Source of the DNA: Micrasema longulum
Lineage: Eukaryota > Arthropoda > Insecta > Trichoptera > Brachycentridae
Length of the DNA: 64,000 nucleotides
Assembly: GCA_022494885.1 (NCBI GenBank)
Contig: JAGVSM010002775.1
Location: 1 to 64,000 of the forward strand
Reading direction: 5' to 3'
The translations under genes and the position numbers were made by a program. Shown here in pieces: positions 10,275-22,019 of the stretch. How positions within the stretch are numbered: position 1 is the first letter of the stretch; each line of letters begins with the position of its first letter. A model generated the notes under the pieces. The model was not told where the DNA came from. It saw only the letters and a list, made by a program, of their open reading frames with translations, and did no database searches.

Positions 10275-12190
10275 AAAAAACGTTATTGTGCTTTGTAACA
10301 ATGCTCAAATTTATCGAATCAAATGTACCATACATCACAACGACCAATTACACTGCACATAATATATGATAAGTATTTACAAAAACATGTTAAAAAGGTT
10401 CACAATAGATGAATGAAGTATAACAATTATTCCTTGAAAACTATAGCGAACAAAGACAACTGTAACAGTTAACTGGAATAAAACAGTGACATAACAATTT
10501 AAAGAAATAAAATATCTACAAATATATGTTTAAAGAAAATACTAATATGTATTATGATGAATAGTAGGGAGAGAAAGGGTCTAAAATAAGAAAAAAGATG
10601 AGCTAAGACACGAAAAACTGAAAAAAAATCCAGAAGTGTCGCAATTAAAAAATATTTCTTAAATCTTTTTGATAGTGATAATTATTATTGTAGTTCATAT
10701 AAGATGGTGTTTTATGTTTCTTATAAAATAATGTTTTCTTTTTATTTCGGATGTATTAATTTGTATGATATTATGTATTGTCAAAAAATGTTTTTTCTTA
10801 TGTACGGTCCCAAATGAGTTTCTAATGACTCCTGGGAGTATAATATGTAATTGTTGCATTCTATGTTTTATTAATAATAAATCAAAAAATTAAAAAATTG
10901 GTAATCCCAGCATGACAAAGATCCACCTCTCTCGGTCGGCTGATCAACGAACCAATGATCCTCCCTACAGTCTTTTTTCTCTCTCAATAAACGCCTTAAA
11001 CTCAAACAACGCTTGCAAATTGTTGAAAAAATCAGTGTTCAGTTCACCAGACACATGGGGCTCTTCATGAAACGTGAATTTTGATTTGAATGAAAAATGA
11101 TTTATTTTTTTAATACAAACATTGAATAAATGCAATTTTATTCTCCCTACCTAACTACTCTTAGTAGTATTTTCATTTTTGGTAAATGATATAGTAGTTA
11201 GCTGGGTGGATTAGTTAGATAGGTGGTCGAGCGGTCACGGACAAGGTCATTTGGTTAATTTACAATCACGAAACACGATTGGGTTTTATTTTCAATAAAA
11301 AAACTTTCCAAAATACATCAAATTGACACAAGCACGACCCCTTAGTACTAAATTCGTGTTGACTTAAACCATTGCTATTAAGGTACTCGGAACTTGTAAA
11401 TAATTAGTTGGAAAATCTCATATTTCTACCAACGAACTCAGTATGAAGGATTAGCCTAACCGCACGGCAAAATTTCAGTGGAAATAAAGGGAAAATAAAT
11501 AATCAATCGAGATCGAATGTTATCGACAAAAACATAACATCAATGTGAACTTAATTGAACAACAATGAATTTACAAATATAACTAACAGCCTGTTATGGC
11601 TACCAAATTTTCTTAGGAACATGATGTAAGGTTTCCCGATGTAGTCCCAATTAAATAACACAACTTGTAGAGATTGACCAAGTTTGATATATTCAAAAGG
11701 TAAAACTGATTATAAAAACGTGACGACGTTATGTCAGAGAGTCCAGAAAAAATATAAAGATGGGTTGGCTACGTTATTTGGCTATTTATAGGACGAATTA
11801 GATAAAATTGCGGATTGTAAATTACGCATTTCTTTTAATTTTAGGTAATTCATGGTAATTCCTTCAAGAACTTTTTTTGGATAACTATGTTGTTTGGGTT
11901 ATTTTTTTAATAAACAAAAAATAGTTATTAAGCAGATAATGATAAAGTTTCTATTTTTAATTCTGTTTTGAGTAAATAACTTGATAAGTAACAAACCGAA
12001 GAGTATAATAAGTACCTATTTTTTTTTAAGTGAGAGTATTTGTAATTTTAAACATGACTTTTTAAACAAAACAAGAATATCCAATGTTTAAAATTAATGA
12101 AATATTTTTTTTTTCAAATATTCTCTGTGTCAGTGACATATTTTGACAAAATTTAAAGTTGAAAATAATACTATATGCCGATATACGGTT
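10275..12190. other. Intergenic DNA, nothing recognised
   Basis: About 1.9 kb of AT-rich sequence without open frames of note, without SINE heads and without matches to the other repeats I could trace. Confidence 0.4.
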
Positions 12191-12204
12191 GTTTTAGTTT
12201 AGGG

Positions 12205-13260
12205 AGTTAACTGGAACTCACTAAATTTAGTAGCCAATGACGTTATAAATAAATTGAAATTATGGTTTGACAAAAATATATCTTGACAAAAATATATCTA
12301 TAAATTATCTTTAAATACGGAAAAGACAAAAATCATCTCATTTTTAATTAACAAAACAAATTTAAATTCAGTAGTAAAAATAATTATTTACCAAAGCAAT
12401 TGCAACAAAACTAACTGCGATCTTACATGGTCAGTACTTGACACAACAGATACAATTAAATATCTTGGTGTAAACATAGTCCAAAACTTCAAATGGAAAG
12501 ACCATATTAGTGAACAAGTTAAACGAATTAGAAAATGTATGTACATTATTATTAGATTAAGGAACATTTTAAAAATCGATAATTAAAAAAAAGCTTATTA
12601 CTCAATTGTACAATCTTTGTTACAATATGGTATTGTAGGGTGGGGTGGTTCATAAGCCAATATATTAAACCCTCTTAAAATTGTACAAAGATTAATGATT
12701 AAAGTAATTTTAAAGAAACCCTAAACATTCAATACGGAAAGTCTATATAAAATATTTAAGGTTCATACAGTAGACACTCTTTATAAAATAAATTCTATTA
12801 TACAAATTTATAAAAAAGAAAATATAAAAGAATTTGAGATGAATTAGTCACTCAGATGCCAACATAAGATAAAAATTTCTAAATTCCACACAAGTCATGG
12901 TCAAAATAGCTTTGTCTTCAAAGGTGTAATTTTTTTTAAATAATCTTCCCAATGAACTTAAAACTATTAAAAATATCAATAAATAAATTTAAAGTTAATC
13001 TAAAGAAATTTTATGAACACGCGTAAAAACTACATTAAATTTTAATTAGTATGAATGTATTATTATTTTATGTTTTTTTCTTTATATATCCTATGTTTTT
13101 ATTATTTTCTCATATACTTGTATTTAAAATTATATAAACTCTTATAAAAAAAACACCTACAACAGTGTAAGTCACTCTCCAAGCACAAGAGTTGGTCTCT
13201 TTTTTGGAGAGTTACAGTGATAACATTTACTAGATATGTAAAAGTAGATATGTATAGAAT
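12205..13260 (+). mobile_element. Decayed LINE reverse transcriptase 3' region
   Basis: Conceptual translation gives TIKYLGVNIVQNFKWKDHI, then QVKRIRKCMYIIIRLRNIL, then LLQYGIVGWGGS and LYKIFKVHTVDTLYKI. These match the 'YLG..ID..L.W..HI', 'LRYG...WGG' and 'LFK..KV..V..LY' blocks of CR1/Jockey-group reverse transcriptases, and the copy at 38720-39560 block by block. Stops interrupt the frame, for example in the segment after NILKIDN and after GWGGS. A 3' UTR with a hairpin around CTCTCCAAG..TTGGAGAG follows at 13175-13215. It is very AT-rich, consistent with an old insertion. Confidence 0.8.
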
Positions 13261-13479
13261 TTTTTTAAAACATGTACCTTTTATGAAATTTATTAATATT
13301 TTTTTATTTTTTTTTAAACTGTAAGCTTAAATCACTGAATAGGATTGTTAACAAAATGCGCATCTTTTTTTAAAAATACATAAACATGTTGTAAATCAAT
13401 CGTATTTAGCTGACACTGTAGTTTACCACAATGGCAATAATTCTAGTTGAATGTAGTCGGTACTTACCGTGAAAAGTCT

Positions 13480-13860
13480 CTAATCCGTAATCCGAAGCAC
13501 GCGATGGGTGTCCTCAACCTTCTGTAGTCCACAAGTGGTGACCATAGAAACCACTAGAACGGTGGCAATGAACTTCACGGGAGAGGTTATCTGGAAGGAT
13601 ACCAATGCCACTAATCATTATCTGTACATACACATATGTCGCCTTCTGCACAATGCGACACGAGACATGAGACACGGATATGTCGGGCAACACTGAGCAT
13701 TCTAGCCAACAGGGTGCCCTCGCGTATAGAAAAAATGATAATTTTGCAATATGTGAATAGCATACGCGGTCCGTCCGTAGATTGGATGGAACCAATGATA
13801 TGTGCTATAAACTTTTTAATAATTAAAATAGGAATGGCCCACGCTCAGACGCTGTAGTCT
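13480..13860. other. Higher-GC segment with overlapping open frames, unrecognised
   Basis: This stretch has a higher GC content than its flanks and open frames on both strands (for example 13514-13795 minus, 13508-13696 plus). None shows a known motif. It could be part of an unrecognised transposable element; the AT-rich tail to about 13990 ends in A-rich repeats. Confidence 0.35.
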
Positions 13861-14117
13861 TTGTGGGCATTTTTTCCGATTCATGTTATAGATTAATTTA
13901 AAGATATATTTTTCTAATATGTATTTTTGTAATTATCTTTCTATGTTAATTAATATATGCATGGAAAAATAAACAAATAAAATAAATAAGTAAAAAATGA
14001 AAAAAGATTTTTTTTTAAAAAAACAATGCTCCTCTAAACATCTGACCTCTACACAATAAGCGTCTATTTTTTTTAAAATTAATAAAATCTTCTATAAGTT
14101 ACTAATCTATCAAATAA

Positions 14118-14317
14118 CTATTTTTTTTATTGTATTTTTAAAGGAAATATTTGATCTCTTTTGATTTGCCCAAACATTTCATTTTGAGGGCAATTTTCAA
14201 CGAGTTGTAAATAACTCACAATTAGAAAATAGGAATTAAGTTTGGGTAGAGTGGGATTCGAACTACGGGCATTTAATCCACGAGTCCGAGACACTAGCCA
14301 CGGGACCACAACCCGAT
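14118..14317 (-). mobile_element. SINE family S2, copy 1
   Basis: Read on the minus strand it starts with a tRNA-like head: GGTTGTGGTCCCGTGGCTAG (A box) and a GTTCGAATCCCACTCTAC-like B box. A body with GAGTTATTTACAACTCGTTG and a TTTGGGCAAATC-like 3' part follow. It is a non-coding pol III-type retroposon dependent on a LINE. The same family occurs at 23.5, 35.1, 58.6 and 59.1 kb. Confidence 0.8.
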
Positions 14318-14319
14318 TT

Positions 14320-15060
14320 AAAAATGAAGAAATAAATATGTTGTTATTGGTTTGTTGTTTTAATCGTATCGATCTGAGATATGTTCGATGTTCGTTCATT
14401 AAATACTTCTAAAACATTGCGATAATCCCTTACACGACCTTTCGACTGCGCCGTTAAGCCCGGACTGGTATAAAATATACTGCACTCTGTCTGATTCTGG
14501 TATATGGAACTGCGTAAGTGTTTTAGCTCCTTTAAGGCGGTCCACCAGTACAAAGTTTCACAAGTCCGCGCATGCGCAAATGGAGGTCTTTAGTATCTGT
14601 GGAACCAATTCTTACAAACAAATCCAGGCGTATTTTCCATGTATTATGACAGTAATATAACAAATTTAGCACTTTAATCGGTTGACACGATGATATTATA
14701 ATATAAAAATATGAAATATAAGTCTTTTACCTATGCTAAAGTTATGACATGGAATTAGTTTTTAGTTTATTTCAAAGCACTTAATTTGAATTTTTGTTTT
14801 AGTAGCAGGCACAAATTTTACCTATGTATTCTAGTACCAAGTGACTGCTTTCCTAATCGAAAACCTCACCGCACGCCCCCGGGCTGGTATTCTAAACGCT
14901 CTCGTGGCCGTATTACCTCGTGTATTTACATACAAAATACACGAAAAAAACTGTTTTCTCGTGCCACGGGAGTGGTTCAAAATAGCACCCCTGGTGAATA
15001 GAGCCTTGACTCACACTTATGGTTCATATAATTATTTGTGGTGCTTTCAAACTTAGACGT
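14320..15060. other. Intergenic DNA with a short hairpin
   Basis: A moderately GC-rich part (14840-15010) contains the perfect 10-bp inverted repeat TCGTGTATTT/AAATACACGA at 14918-14943. Two overlapping + strand frames cross it without recognisable content. Confidence 0.4.
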
Positions 15061-15061
15061 T

Positions 15062-15185
15062 ACCAAAACAGGGTAGTACTTGATCATTTTTGTTACATGA
15101 AGGTAAGATGATCGGTCGTACGTTTCAGGTGCCAGTCCAGAGACTTTAAAACATTCTAGTGTATGAACACCCTTTTAAATAAAAT
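15062..15185 (-). mobile_element. SINE family S1, 3' fragment
   Basis: Matches the body of the S1 SINEs in reverse: TTTTTGTTACATGAAGGTAA, a CAGGTGCCAGTCCAGAGAC-like block and a TTCTAGTGT..AACACCC block. The tRNA head is missing. Confidence 0.75.
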
Positions 15186-15189
15186 TCGA

Positions 15190-16375
15190 TTTTACTTTAT
15201 GGGCAACTAAAAACAGTAAAGTAAATTTTCCATTGTTTTCGGGGTCCTGATAAAATTTTCTAATTGACAAGCGTTTAACGTCGTACAATAAAATTTGTAA
15301 CAGATTTTAACGTACTACCAACTAAGATAGTTAACATTTCTTTTATTTTGTTTTGTTTCAATGTAAATACAAACAAAAGCCGATTTTTTAACAAAAACGT
15401 AATAATACAGAATAATTTGTAATCGATTAGTCAAGGAGTCAAATGATTAACTGCTTATATTGATTACGAACTAAAATAAAATTCGTTAAAAAATCTGATG
15501 ACTAACTGATTATTTTCGGTGTAGAATTTAATTTTTCGACTGTGCCTTAAAGCAAAGTTAAGCGCTCGTTTTGAGCCCAAGAATAGTGTGGGAAAATCGT
15601 TAAAATATGCTCGGGATTAATTATTGCTAGCACTGCGCGCTGGAGCAATACATCTTCATTAGACCGTGTTCCATAAAACGTGACGTGGAAATTCGTGAAA
15701 ATATTTCAGAAAATGGGCTTTCAGTTATAAGTTATAACGCGCAATTTCTTAGATTTACTTTTCATCAACATATTTTTGTAAGATTTTTTAAATTTATAAT
15801 ATTAGAAATCAAACACTGCTTTGAGTCTACTAAACACATTATTTTATTTTTACAAATATAATAAATATAAAAACAAAAATTTCGTGACAATTATTGCGCC
15901 TTGTTAGGGCATTTTCAAACGAATGTGAAGATTAGATGAATTGAATGTCTTTATATAGGTTTTTGTTATTTTCATTGTGCGTTTTGTAATATAAATAATA
16001 TAGATGTACATATATACCTAGTTTTTAAAACAGTCTGAATATTTTGTTTATTATCTCTGTTAATTAAGTTAGTCTTCTTTGTTTATTCTCAAATGTAAAA
16101 ACAGTTTATTGTTAAGTGTCCTCGGCACGGGTAACCCCAGTGAGGTCACATTATTTTTATTATTGCTTATGGTTTGTAAGAGTAAAATATGAATAAATAA
16201 ATAAATAGTTATATAATTCATTCATTTATAATTCATTATAATTTTAATATTATCAGTATAATCAATATTATAATTAAGATTATTTTAATTAATATTATAT
16301 GTTTAAATATGGAATTCTATAAAATAAACAACAAATTAATCAATATTTTTTAAATCACTAAAAAGTTTATCACTA
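15190..16375. other. AT-rich intergenic DNA
   Basis: No coding signal. The tail AATAAATAAATAAATAG at 16190-16206, preceded by GTCCTCGGCACGGGTAACC, could be the 3' end of another retroelement, without further support. Confidence 0.4.
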
Positions 16376-16377
16376 AA

Positions 16378-16552
16378 AATTACAACAGGGATTCAGAATA
16401 CTTTAATAAAGGAAATATGGAAGTCTAGGCATTTACAGGGATCATGACCTGTCATTGGCTGGTTTAAGTGGCCACTTTACACACTGTGTATCATTCACCA
16501 TTTTGCCTATGTTTGGAGATCCATATTTCTTAAATTCTTCCATTTGTTGATT
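16378..16552 (-). repeat. Interspersed family A, copy 2 (partial)
   Basis: Inverted partial copy with AAGTCTAGGCATTTACAGG, the core AAGTGGCCACTT and the TTCACCATTTTGCC block. Confidence 0.8.
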
Positions 16553-17107
16553 TTAGTAACTTCACTATACTATATAATGCCATAACTTCACAAATATTAC
16601 ATTAAAATTTAAATATTCGGTTTATCATAAAAACGAAAATAATTATTTTACTTGAAGAAAAACCGTAGGTTGTTTCTATGAAAAAATCTTTACTCTGTAT
16701 ATAATTGTTTCATAAGCATTTTTATTCGTTTTTTATAAGATAATTTGTTTTTTTCATTTTTTAATTTAGGCTTATTAGGAATTATTGCTTAACCATTGTA
16801 TAATTAAATTGCTCACGTGTGTTTGTATTTTAATTTGTTGTATTTTATGTGTCTATGACATAATAATGTTATATAAATGTATCTTATATATATGTTAATA
16901 CATATTACTCAGGTTATTGTGTTTAAAGTCCAAACTTAACACAATTTAATTTAGGAGATGAAAATAATTCATATGTAATTTTGTATACATTACAATAATA
17001 AATACTTGTATTTATGTAACAGCAAAATATTTGCGTTTCTCCGCAATGTTGACACAGTAAATAAAAGAAGAAACAAAACGATTGGTGACCAACCAAAGTT
17101 TCGATTT

Positions 17108-17408
17108 CGGCCGGGATGTGTCGGATTACGTTCGGCTGTACTTGGGGGCATCTTATGGCTCATGACTCTTAAGTTCTCATGGGTTTTAAGGTCTTTCATA
17201 TTTATATTTTTGTAATTCCTTTATAGTTAGTTAGTTTAAGTTCCTATAGCGCACACTGAAGAACTGTTATATGTATGACATAAAAAATGAACTATTAAAT
17301 TTATGCCTTTCATTTAATTGCGTATCTTGTTTAACATATTTTAATGAACTCGTAAGGTTTAACAATAAAAACGCCTAATTTTGGGCGATTTTAAGTGACT
17401 TTAGACTT
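17108..17408 (+). repeat. Interspersed family G, copy 2
   Basis: Opposite orientation to copy 1 at 318-830. It shares GGGATGTGTCGGATTACG, GTTCGGCTGTACTT, TTATGCCTTT..TTTAATTG, and the terminal GGTTTAACAATAAAAACGCC with hairpin, then AAGTGACTTTA. It is non-coding. Confidence 0.65.
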
Positions 17409-17424
17409 GCTAAATGGTATTTTA

Positions 17425-17718
17425 TATATTTGTATACATCCACTTACCGACTTTTTAATGTCTACCGGTTTCGAGACGTACCTAAACTACCCGTTCTCAA
17501 ACAACATAAAATATTTTCATAATATAATCAGTGCATGTTCATCCTAATCAATGCATTTGCTTATTAAAGTCGTGTTGGTTTTATATGTTTATGCAACAAC
17601 TGTGGTGAAGGTGTATAGTGGGCTTTGCATATCGCTTCAATAAGTGTCCTGACGAAGAGACAGTTACGTCTCGAAGCCGCTAGACATAAAAAAATTGGTA
17701 AGTGGTTATTTAGAAATA
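17425..17718. mobile_element. Inverted-repeat element with hammerhead-like core
   Basis: The arms at about 17440-17494 and 17650-17712 are inverted copies of about 55 bases: CCACTTACCGACTTTTTAAT with GTTTCGAGACGTA, against TACGTCTCGAAGCCG with AATTGGTAAGTGG. The right arm contains CTGACGA (17649-17655), a perfect GAGAC/GTCTC hairpin, then GAAG; the opposite arm has GAAAC at the equivalent place. This is close to the CUGANGA-stem II-GAAA core of hammerhead ribozymes. No ORF. Confidence 0.65.
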
Positions 17719-17804
17719 TTTGGTAAAATTTTGACGACAAACTTAATGATTTAAATATTAGTAAGACTTTTAACTAATTTAAATATAATATTAATTGTAA
17801 CAGC

Positions 17805-18172
17805 TCCCTAGGGGTTGACTCCAGTCCATGTCTACTAAAATTTGGACAAACTCAAAATATTGTCCATGAATCCACCTGGTCCAAGAAGAAGTATTTTCAG
17901 GCATTGCCTAGTATGTAGGTGAAATAATTCAATCAAATGAATCTCACCCGCAACAATAAAAGTTTTAGCCCTTTACTTCACAAACGTCAACAGATAGAAG
18001 AGCCGAAGGAATGTAGATGTTTAAACATAGGCAGAATGGTGAATGTTACACAGTGTGTTAAGTAGCTACTTAAACCAGACAATAACAGGTCATAAGCCCT
18101 GTGGATGCCTAGACTTTTATATTCCCTTATGCAAAATGTTCTTCATGTCTGCTGTAATATGTTAATAATTTT
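17805..18172 (+). repeat. Interspersed family A, copy 3, terminal block in front
   Basis: Here the terminal block (AACAGCTCCCTAGGGG, CCAGTCCATGTCTAC, TTTGGACAAACTC) precedes the body (CCACCTGGTCCAAGAAGAAG, GGCATTGCCTAGTATGT, the GTGTTAAGTAGCTACTTAAA core variant). In the copy at 42728-43130 the same block lies at the other end of the body. The family is unclassified. Confidence 0.8.
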
Positions 18173-18179
18173 TTTAATA

Positions 18180-18285
18180 AGTTTCGGTTTCAATCAAAAC
18201 TAGAACAGGAGTCGAATTTCAGTTGTGGTTTTGATTTCGGCTGAAAATGTTGTTTCCGTCGGCCACTAGTTATAAATTTCACGAT
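18180..18285. repeat. 'TTTCGGTTTC' repeat, copy 1
   Basis: Runs such as GTTTCGGTTTC, GTCGAATTTCAG and GATTTCGGCTGAAAATGTTG. Related sequence occurs at 46744-46832 and 47500-47640. It looks like an old MITE family, not otherwise identified. Confidence 0.5.
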
Positions 18286-18289
18286 TAGG

Positions 18290-19340
18290 CGTCCGTTATT
18301 AAAACGTGTTTAGGTTAGAACAAAAAATCGTTTTTTTGTGGATCATTTGACATGAAATAAAACCTAACCCCGAGTTGTATGGCTGTGTTAAAAGCGAGGA
18401 AGTTGCATGCCGAAAAACAAATTAATAAGTACTCAGACACACTATGGCGTGACTACTTTTACTTTTCTCAAATCCGTATCGATCACATTTTCTGGGAAGT
18501 TCTAATAAAAAATAATGTAAACATTTTTTTGGTATATCTTTTTTATAAGTAAACTTTGTAGTTAACAAATGGTAACTACGTTTTCAAATAGAGATATATT
18601 TCTGAAAACATTATTAAAATATATGAAAATGCTTTGAATATAACCAACAATAAGGTATATATTTATCGTCGCCGTTCATATAAAATACCATTTTGAGAAA
18701 TCGCGATTCATATATTTGGAGACAAAGAAAAATCTTTTTTTTGTTTGAGAAGTTTTGTGTATACAACACAATTTTTTCGTGTCTTTTTTTTTTAATTCCA
18801 GTGGTAATTTTTTCTTTCAGATACATTTTCATATATCTGGAGGGTTTTTGACGTGGCGAAGTGGCTAAAATTCAGTAAAGTGACTTTTGCTTGTTTATAA
18901 TCTGGACAATGCAAACTAAAAGAGTTATTTACATGAAGAAAATACATATTACAAATAATGATGAAATTTTGTGGTTGAAAATATGTACCTATTAAGAAAG
19001 ATTTTTTTAAACATTTTAATTTTTTTATGTTTTATTGTACAATTACCTAAACATTAACAAAATGTTTTTTTAGGAAGAAAACTGTCAACAAAAATATAAA
19101 AATTTGCCTAAACAGGCAGTAAATTCTATCTGCCTTTGGTGATTTATTCTTAGTGAGATTTTATTAAAAGTCCCACCACTGTTTTTCAGAAAAATTTTCA
19201 TCAAAAACTAAGAACGTTAGTGACTTTTTCCTCTTAAATAACAAAATTTTACGCTTTGAATGAGAATATTCAAATTAAAAGTGACTTTTTCTTAAGGGGG
19301 ATGATAAAACATATTCCAACGAATAAGTTGAAATAAAGCA
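18290..19340. other. Intergenic DNA, nothing recognised
   Basis: AT-rich. The minus-strand frame 18614-18832 is Lys/Ile-rich low-complexity sequence. Imperfect copies of AAAAGTGACTTTTTC near 19210-19290 are the only internal repetition. Confidence 0.4.
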
Positions 19341-19346
19341 TTTTGC

Positions 19347-19852
19347 CATAGAATTAAGAATAGTCCAGAAACCGCATATGCTAATCAAACAGAAGGCGAC
19401 TCAACTACTCATAAATGAGAAGGTTTAAGTTTTGACCAATTAGTTTCATTGTAGACGTCGCTCAGTACGCAACTCCTGATTTGAATTCAACTATGCCGTG
19501 TTGTGTCCTTTTAAAGTTTAAAAATACTGCTAGGATCTTAAAGAAACAGGATACGATCACATTTCATCTGTAATTTGTAAATGAATGTGAATATAACAAA
19601 TGCATTACTTAAAAATTTAATTAGTTTTCCATCTGTCAGATTGTCAAAGAAACAAAATGGAAATTTCGTTAGTGTTGCAAGGGTAGAATTTTATTTTACC
19701 CTACTTTGCTCATCCAATGAAAGAACTAATGAAAATTAGACCTCGGATTGAACAACGCCGTGGGAGACATTTATACGACAAGATCTTTAAAACATCAAAT
19801 ATTATCGAACATGATATAAAAATATCCGTTTTATGTCAAATAAATTTGTAAT
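19347..19852 (+). mobile_element. TIR element family E, 5' part
   Basis: Starts with the terminal repeat CATAGAATTAAGAATAGTCC (24 bp including AGAA), which is the exact reverse complement of the 3' terminus of the copy ending at 31702. The body matches the full-length copy at 57523-58311 (GAAACCGCATA, GCTAGGATCTTAAAGAAACA, ATCTGTCAGATTGTC, GACCTCGGATTGAACAA). It breaks off beside the Penelope-like fragment. No transposase. Confidence 0.85.
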
Positions 19853-19879
19853 CTATAATTTGTAATTTCTAATCTATCT

Positions 19880-20620
19880 ATAAAATGTCTAATCTATCTA
19901 ACTTTGGACTTTTACGTCCTACATGTAAAATTTGTATGTCTTTTGATTCGTCAAAATTATGTTTTAACTCATTTAAATGTGATGCATAGTTTGATATATC
20001 GTTATTTAATCTATGTGAAGCTAAATGTTCTTTCAGTCTTTATTTAATTGCTCTCCTGCTTTGCCCTATAATGTATAAACCAGGACAATTACATGTTAAT
20101 TCATATATTCCGCTTTTTTGCAATTTGTTGACCCGACCTTTACTATGAATTCATGTTTGGCCCAAAGGTTTTTTTTTATTATAAAACGAAACTAAAAGAT
20201 TTTTTTTGTAACACTTGTTTTATTTTATTGCTAGTATTTCCAATATGATTTAATTTTACCCACTTTTTTTTTATTATTATCGATAGAAGTAAGTCGTGCA
20301 CATGATTGAGACATTGTATTTTTCTTTTGTTTTTTACGTATTAAATTATTAACAAGGGATTCTTTGTAGTCATTGTTACGTGCTAATGTTTTAATAATAT
20401 TAAGTTATTTTTTATAATTTTTTGCTGACATTGGTGCATTTAATAATCTATGAATTAACAATTCAAATGTTGACATATTGTGAGAAATATGATGACGTGA
20501 AGAATTATGGATTATGTTTTCGCATTTTTCGATTATTTTTAATTGGTAACTTATTTGTAAATATAAGTTATTACATCATTACAATGGAATTCAATAAAGA
20601 ATTGTCAATAAATAATTTAA
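19880..20620 (-). mobile_element. Penelope-like element, RT tail and GIY-YIG endonuclease fragment
   Basis: Minus-strand translation gives HNSSRHHISHNMSTFELLIH and RLLNAPMSAKNYKK, the linker after the reverse transcriptase in Penelope-like elements. Then LARNNDYKESLVNNLI follows, and at about 20055-20135 the nuclease segment KSGIYELTCNCPGLYI-IGQS, where GIY..C.C...YIGQ is the GIY-YIG core, followed by RAIKxRLKEHLASH and LNELKHNF. Frameshifts and stops show it is dead. In family terms this domain nicks target DNA for insertion. A short piece of the same element lies at 27160-27260. Confidence 0.8.
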
Positions 20621-20659
20621 ATCAAATACAATGTATTGCGTTATTGATATAAAATTACC

Positions 20660-21300
20660 TAAAATTAACTAACTAGAAGTATATTTGAATTAAACATACA
20701 GTATGCGTGATTGTATAGTTTATTTCGATATTTATATAATTTATTTATAAGTTGCACGAGCTGCATATATGTAACGTGTTACCTTGATTCGAACCATAAC
20801 CCGTGCATAACAAATAATGACATTAGTGATGGTAGCATCTATTTTAGATTTGCTGCAAATACGCCTATCTTCACCGCTATTTCTCATCATGTGGCTTCCG
20901 GATTAAACTACGCTTTGACTTGAGACAACCGAGAGGTATGTATTGATACCATATAGTATAACTTTGCTTACCTATGTAGTATTACATCAGATGTTCTTTT
21001 TGGCATTAATTTTCCGCTCCATATTCCACACAAAAAGTCCAAACACCACGTAAAGTATTGTTTCTTTTTTTTAGGAGTATTCTTTGCCTGCATACTTGAC
21101 TTGTGGGATACGTATACCGATAACTTTATTAACAAATTTGCTGACTCTGAAGTGCTTTCAGTCTTGAACGGGGCAGTCAAAAATTATAAAATTTTATTTT
21201 CGGTAATTTACGAGCTTCTTGGATTTTTAGTCTATATTTATTTATTAATATTGATTGTTTAATTAAATGCAGAAGACTAAATGTCATTATTATCAACTAT
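20660..21300. other. Intergenic DNA, nothing recognised
   Basis: Short frames on both strands (20711-20923 plus, 20968-21180 minus) have no recognisable motif and no repeat homologue in the window. Confidence 0.4.
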
Positions 21301-21304
21301 ATTT

Positions 21305-21410
21305 TGAGCCTATTCAAATTGATGTAGACAAGAACTGGATTGAACCCCCTTGAAGTTATTAATATATTACAACATAGATTAAGAACATTTTATAGAAGGA
21401 AAGATAGAAA
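21305..21410 (-). repeat. Interspersed family A, terminal fragment
   Basis: Matches the terminal block of family A in the orientation seen at 42728: TGTAGACAAGAACTGGATT, then AATATATTACAACATAG and AAGAACATTTTA. The body is missing. Confidence 0.6.
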
Positions 21411-21477
21411 TCTACATTTACCTCAAAATTATTACATTAAAAATATTATCATATTTACTATCTATATTTGTATAAAA

Positions 21478-21715
21478 ACTAGAGGATCTGACAGTCGTTG
21501 TCCTTCCCGAACATTGGCTTGTCTGCTATTAGCTGGTTTGGTAAACGTTTATTTAATATTCGTATTTTCCACCTACTGGGTCCAATTGTGAATCTAAACC
21601 ATCCAGGGGCCAGGGACCCACTCAAACACACAAAAAAAAATCAAAATCGGTCGAGCCGTTTAGGAGGAGTTCAGTGACATACACACGGACAGAAGAATTA
21701 TATATTAAAGATAAA
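21478..21715 (+). mobile_element. RTE-like non-autonomous repeat, short complete copy
   Basis: The 5' end ACTAGAGGATCTGACAGTCG corresponds to ACTAGCGGACCCGACAGACG in the copy at 26403. The 3' end reads AAAATCGGTCGAGCCGTTTA then GGAGGAGTTCAGTGACATAC, ending in ATATATTAAAGAT. From memory, similar ends occur in many lepidopteran non-autonomous retroposons; I infer mobilisation by an RTE-type LINE. No coding capacity. Confidence 0.65.
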
Positions 21716-22019
21716 TATTTATTAAAATACTCAGTTATAGGTTCATTAATATGTTTTGGTATTTTTACAAAATTTTGATTTACTCGTAATTCGTTTAAAA
21801 AAAATAATATATATTTTTAACTTGTCAATTGATCTTCTTTCTTTTTTTTCTCTCTCTCTTTATTCTCATTTTACTAGTTAGTATAACTGTATTCATCAGT
21901 AATGATTATTTTTTGATTTACCTGATGTATTTCATTTTATTCATTGGATCCGGCAAGTTTTGTATCGATAATTTTGTTTTATTTGTGGGTGTATATTGAA
22001 ATAAATTAATAATTTATAT

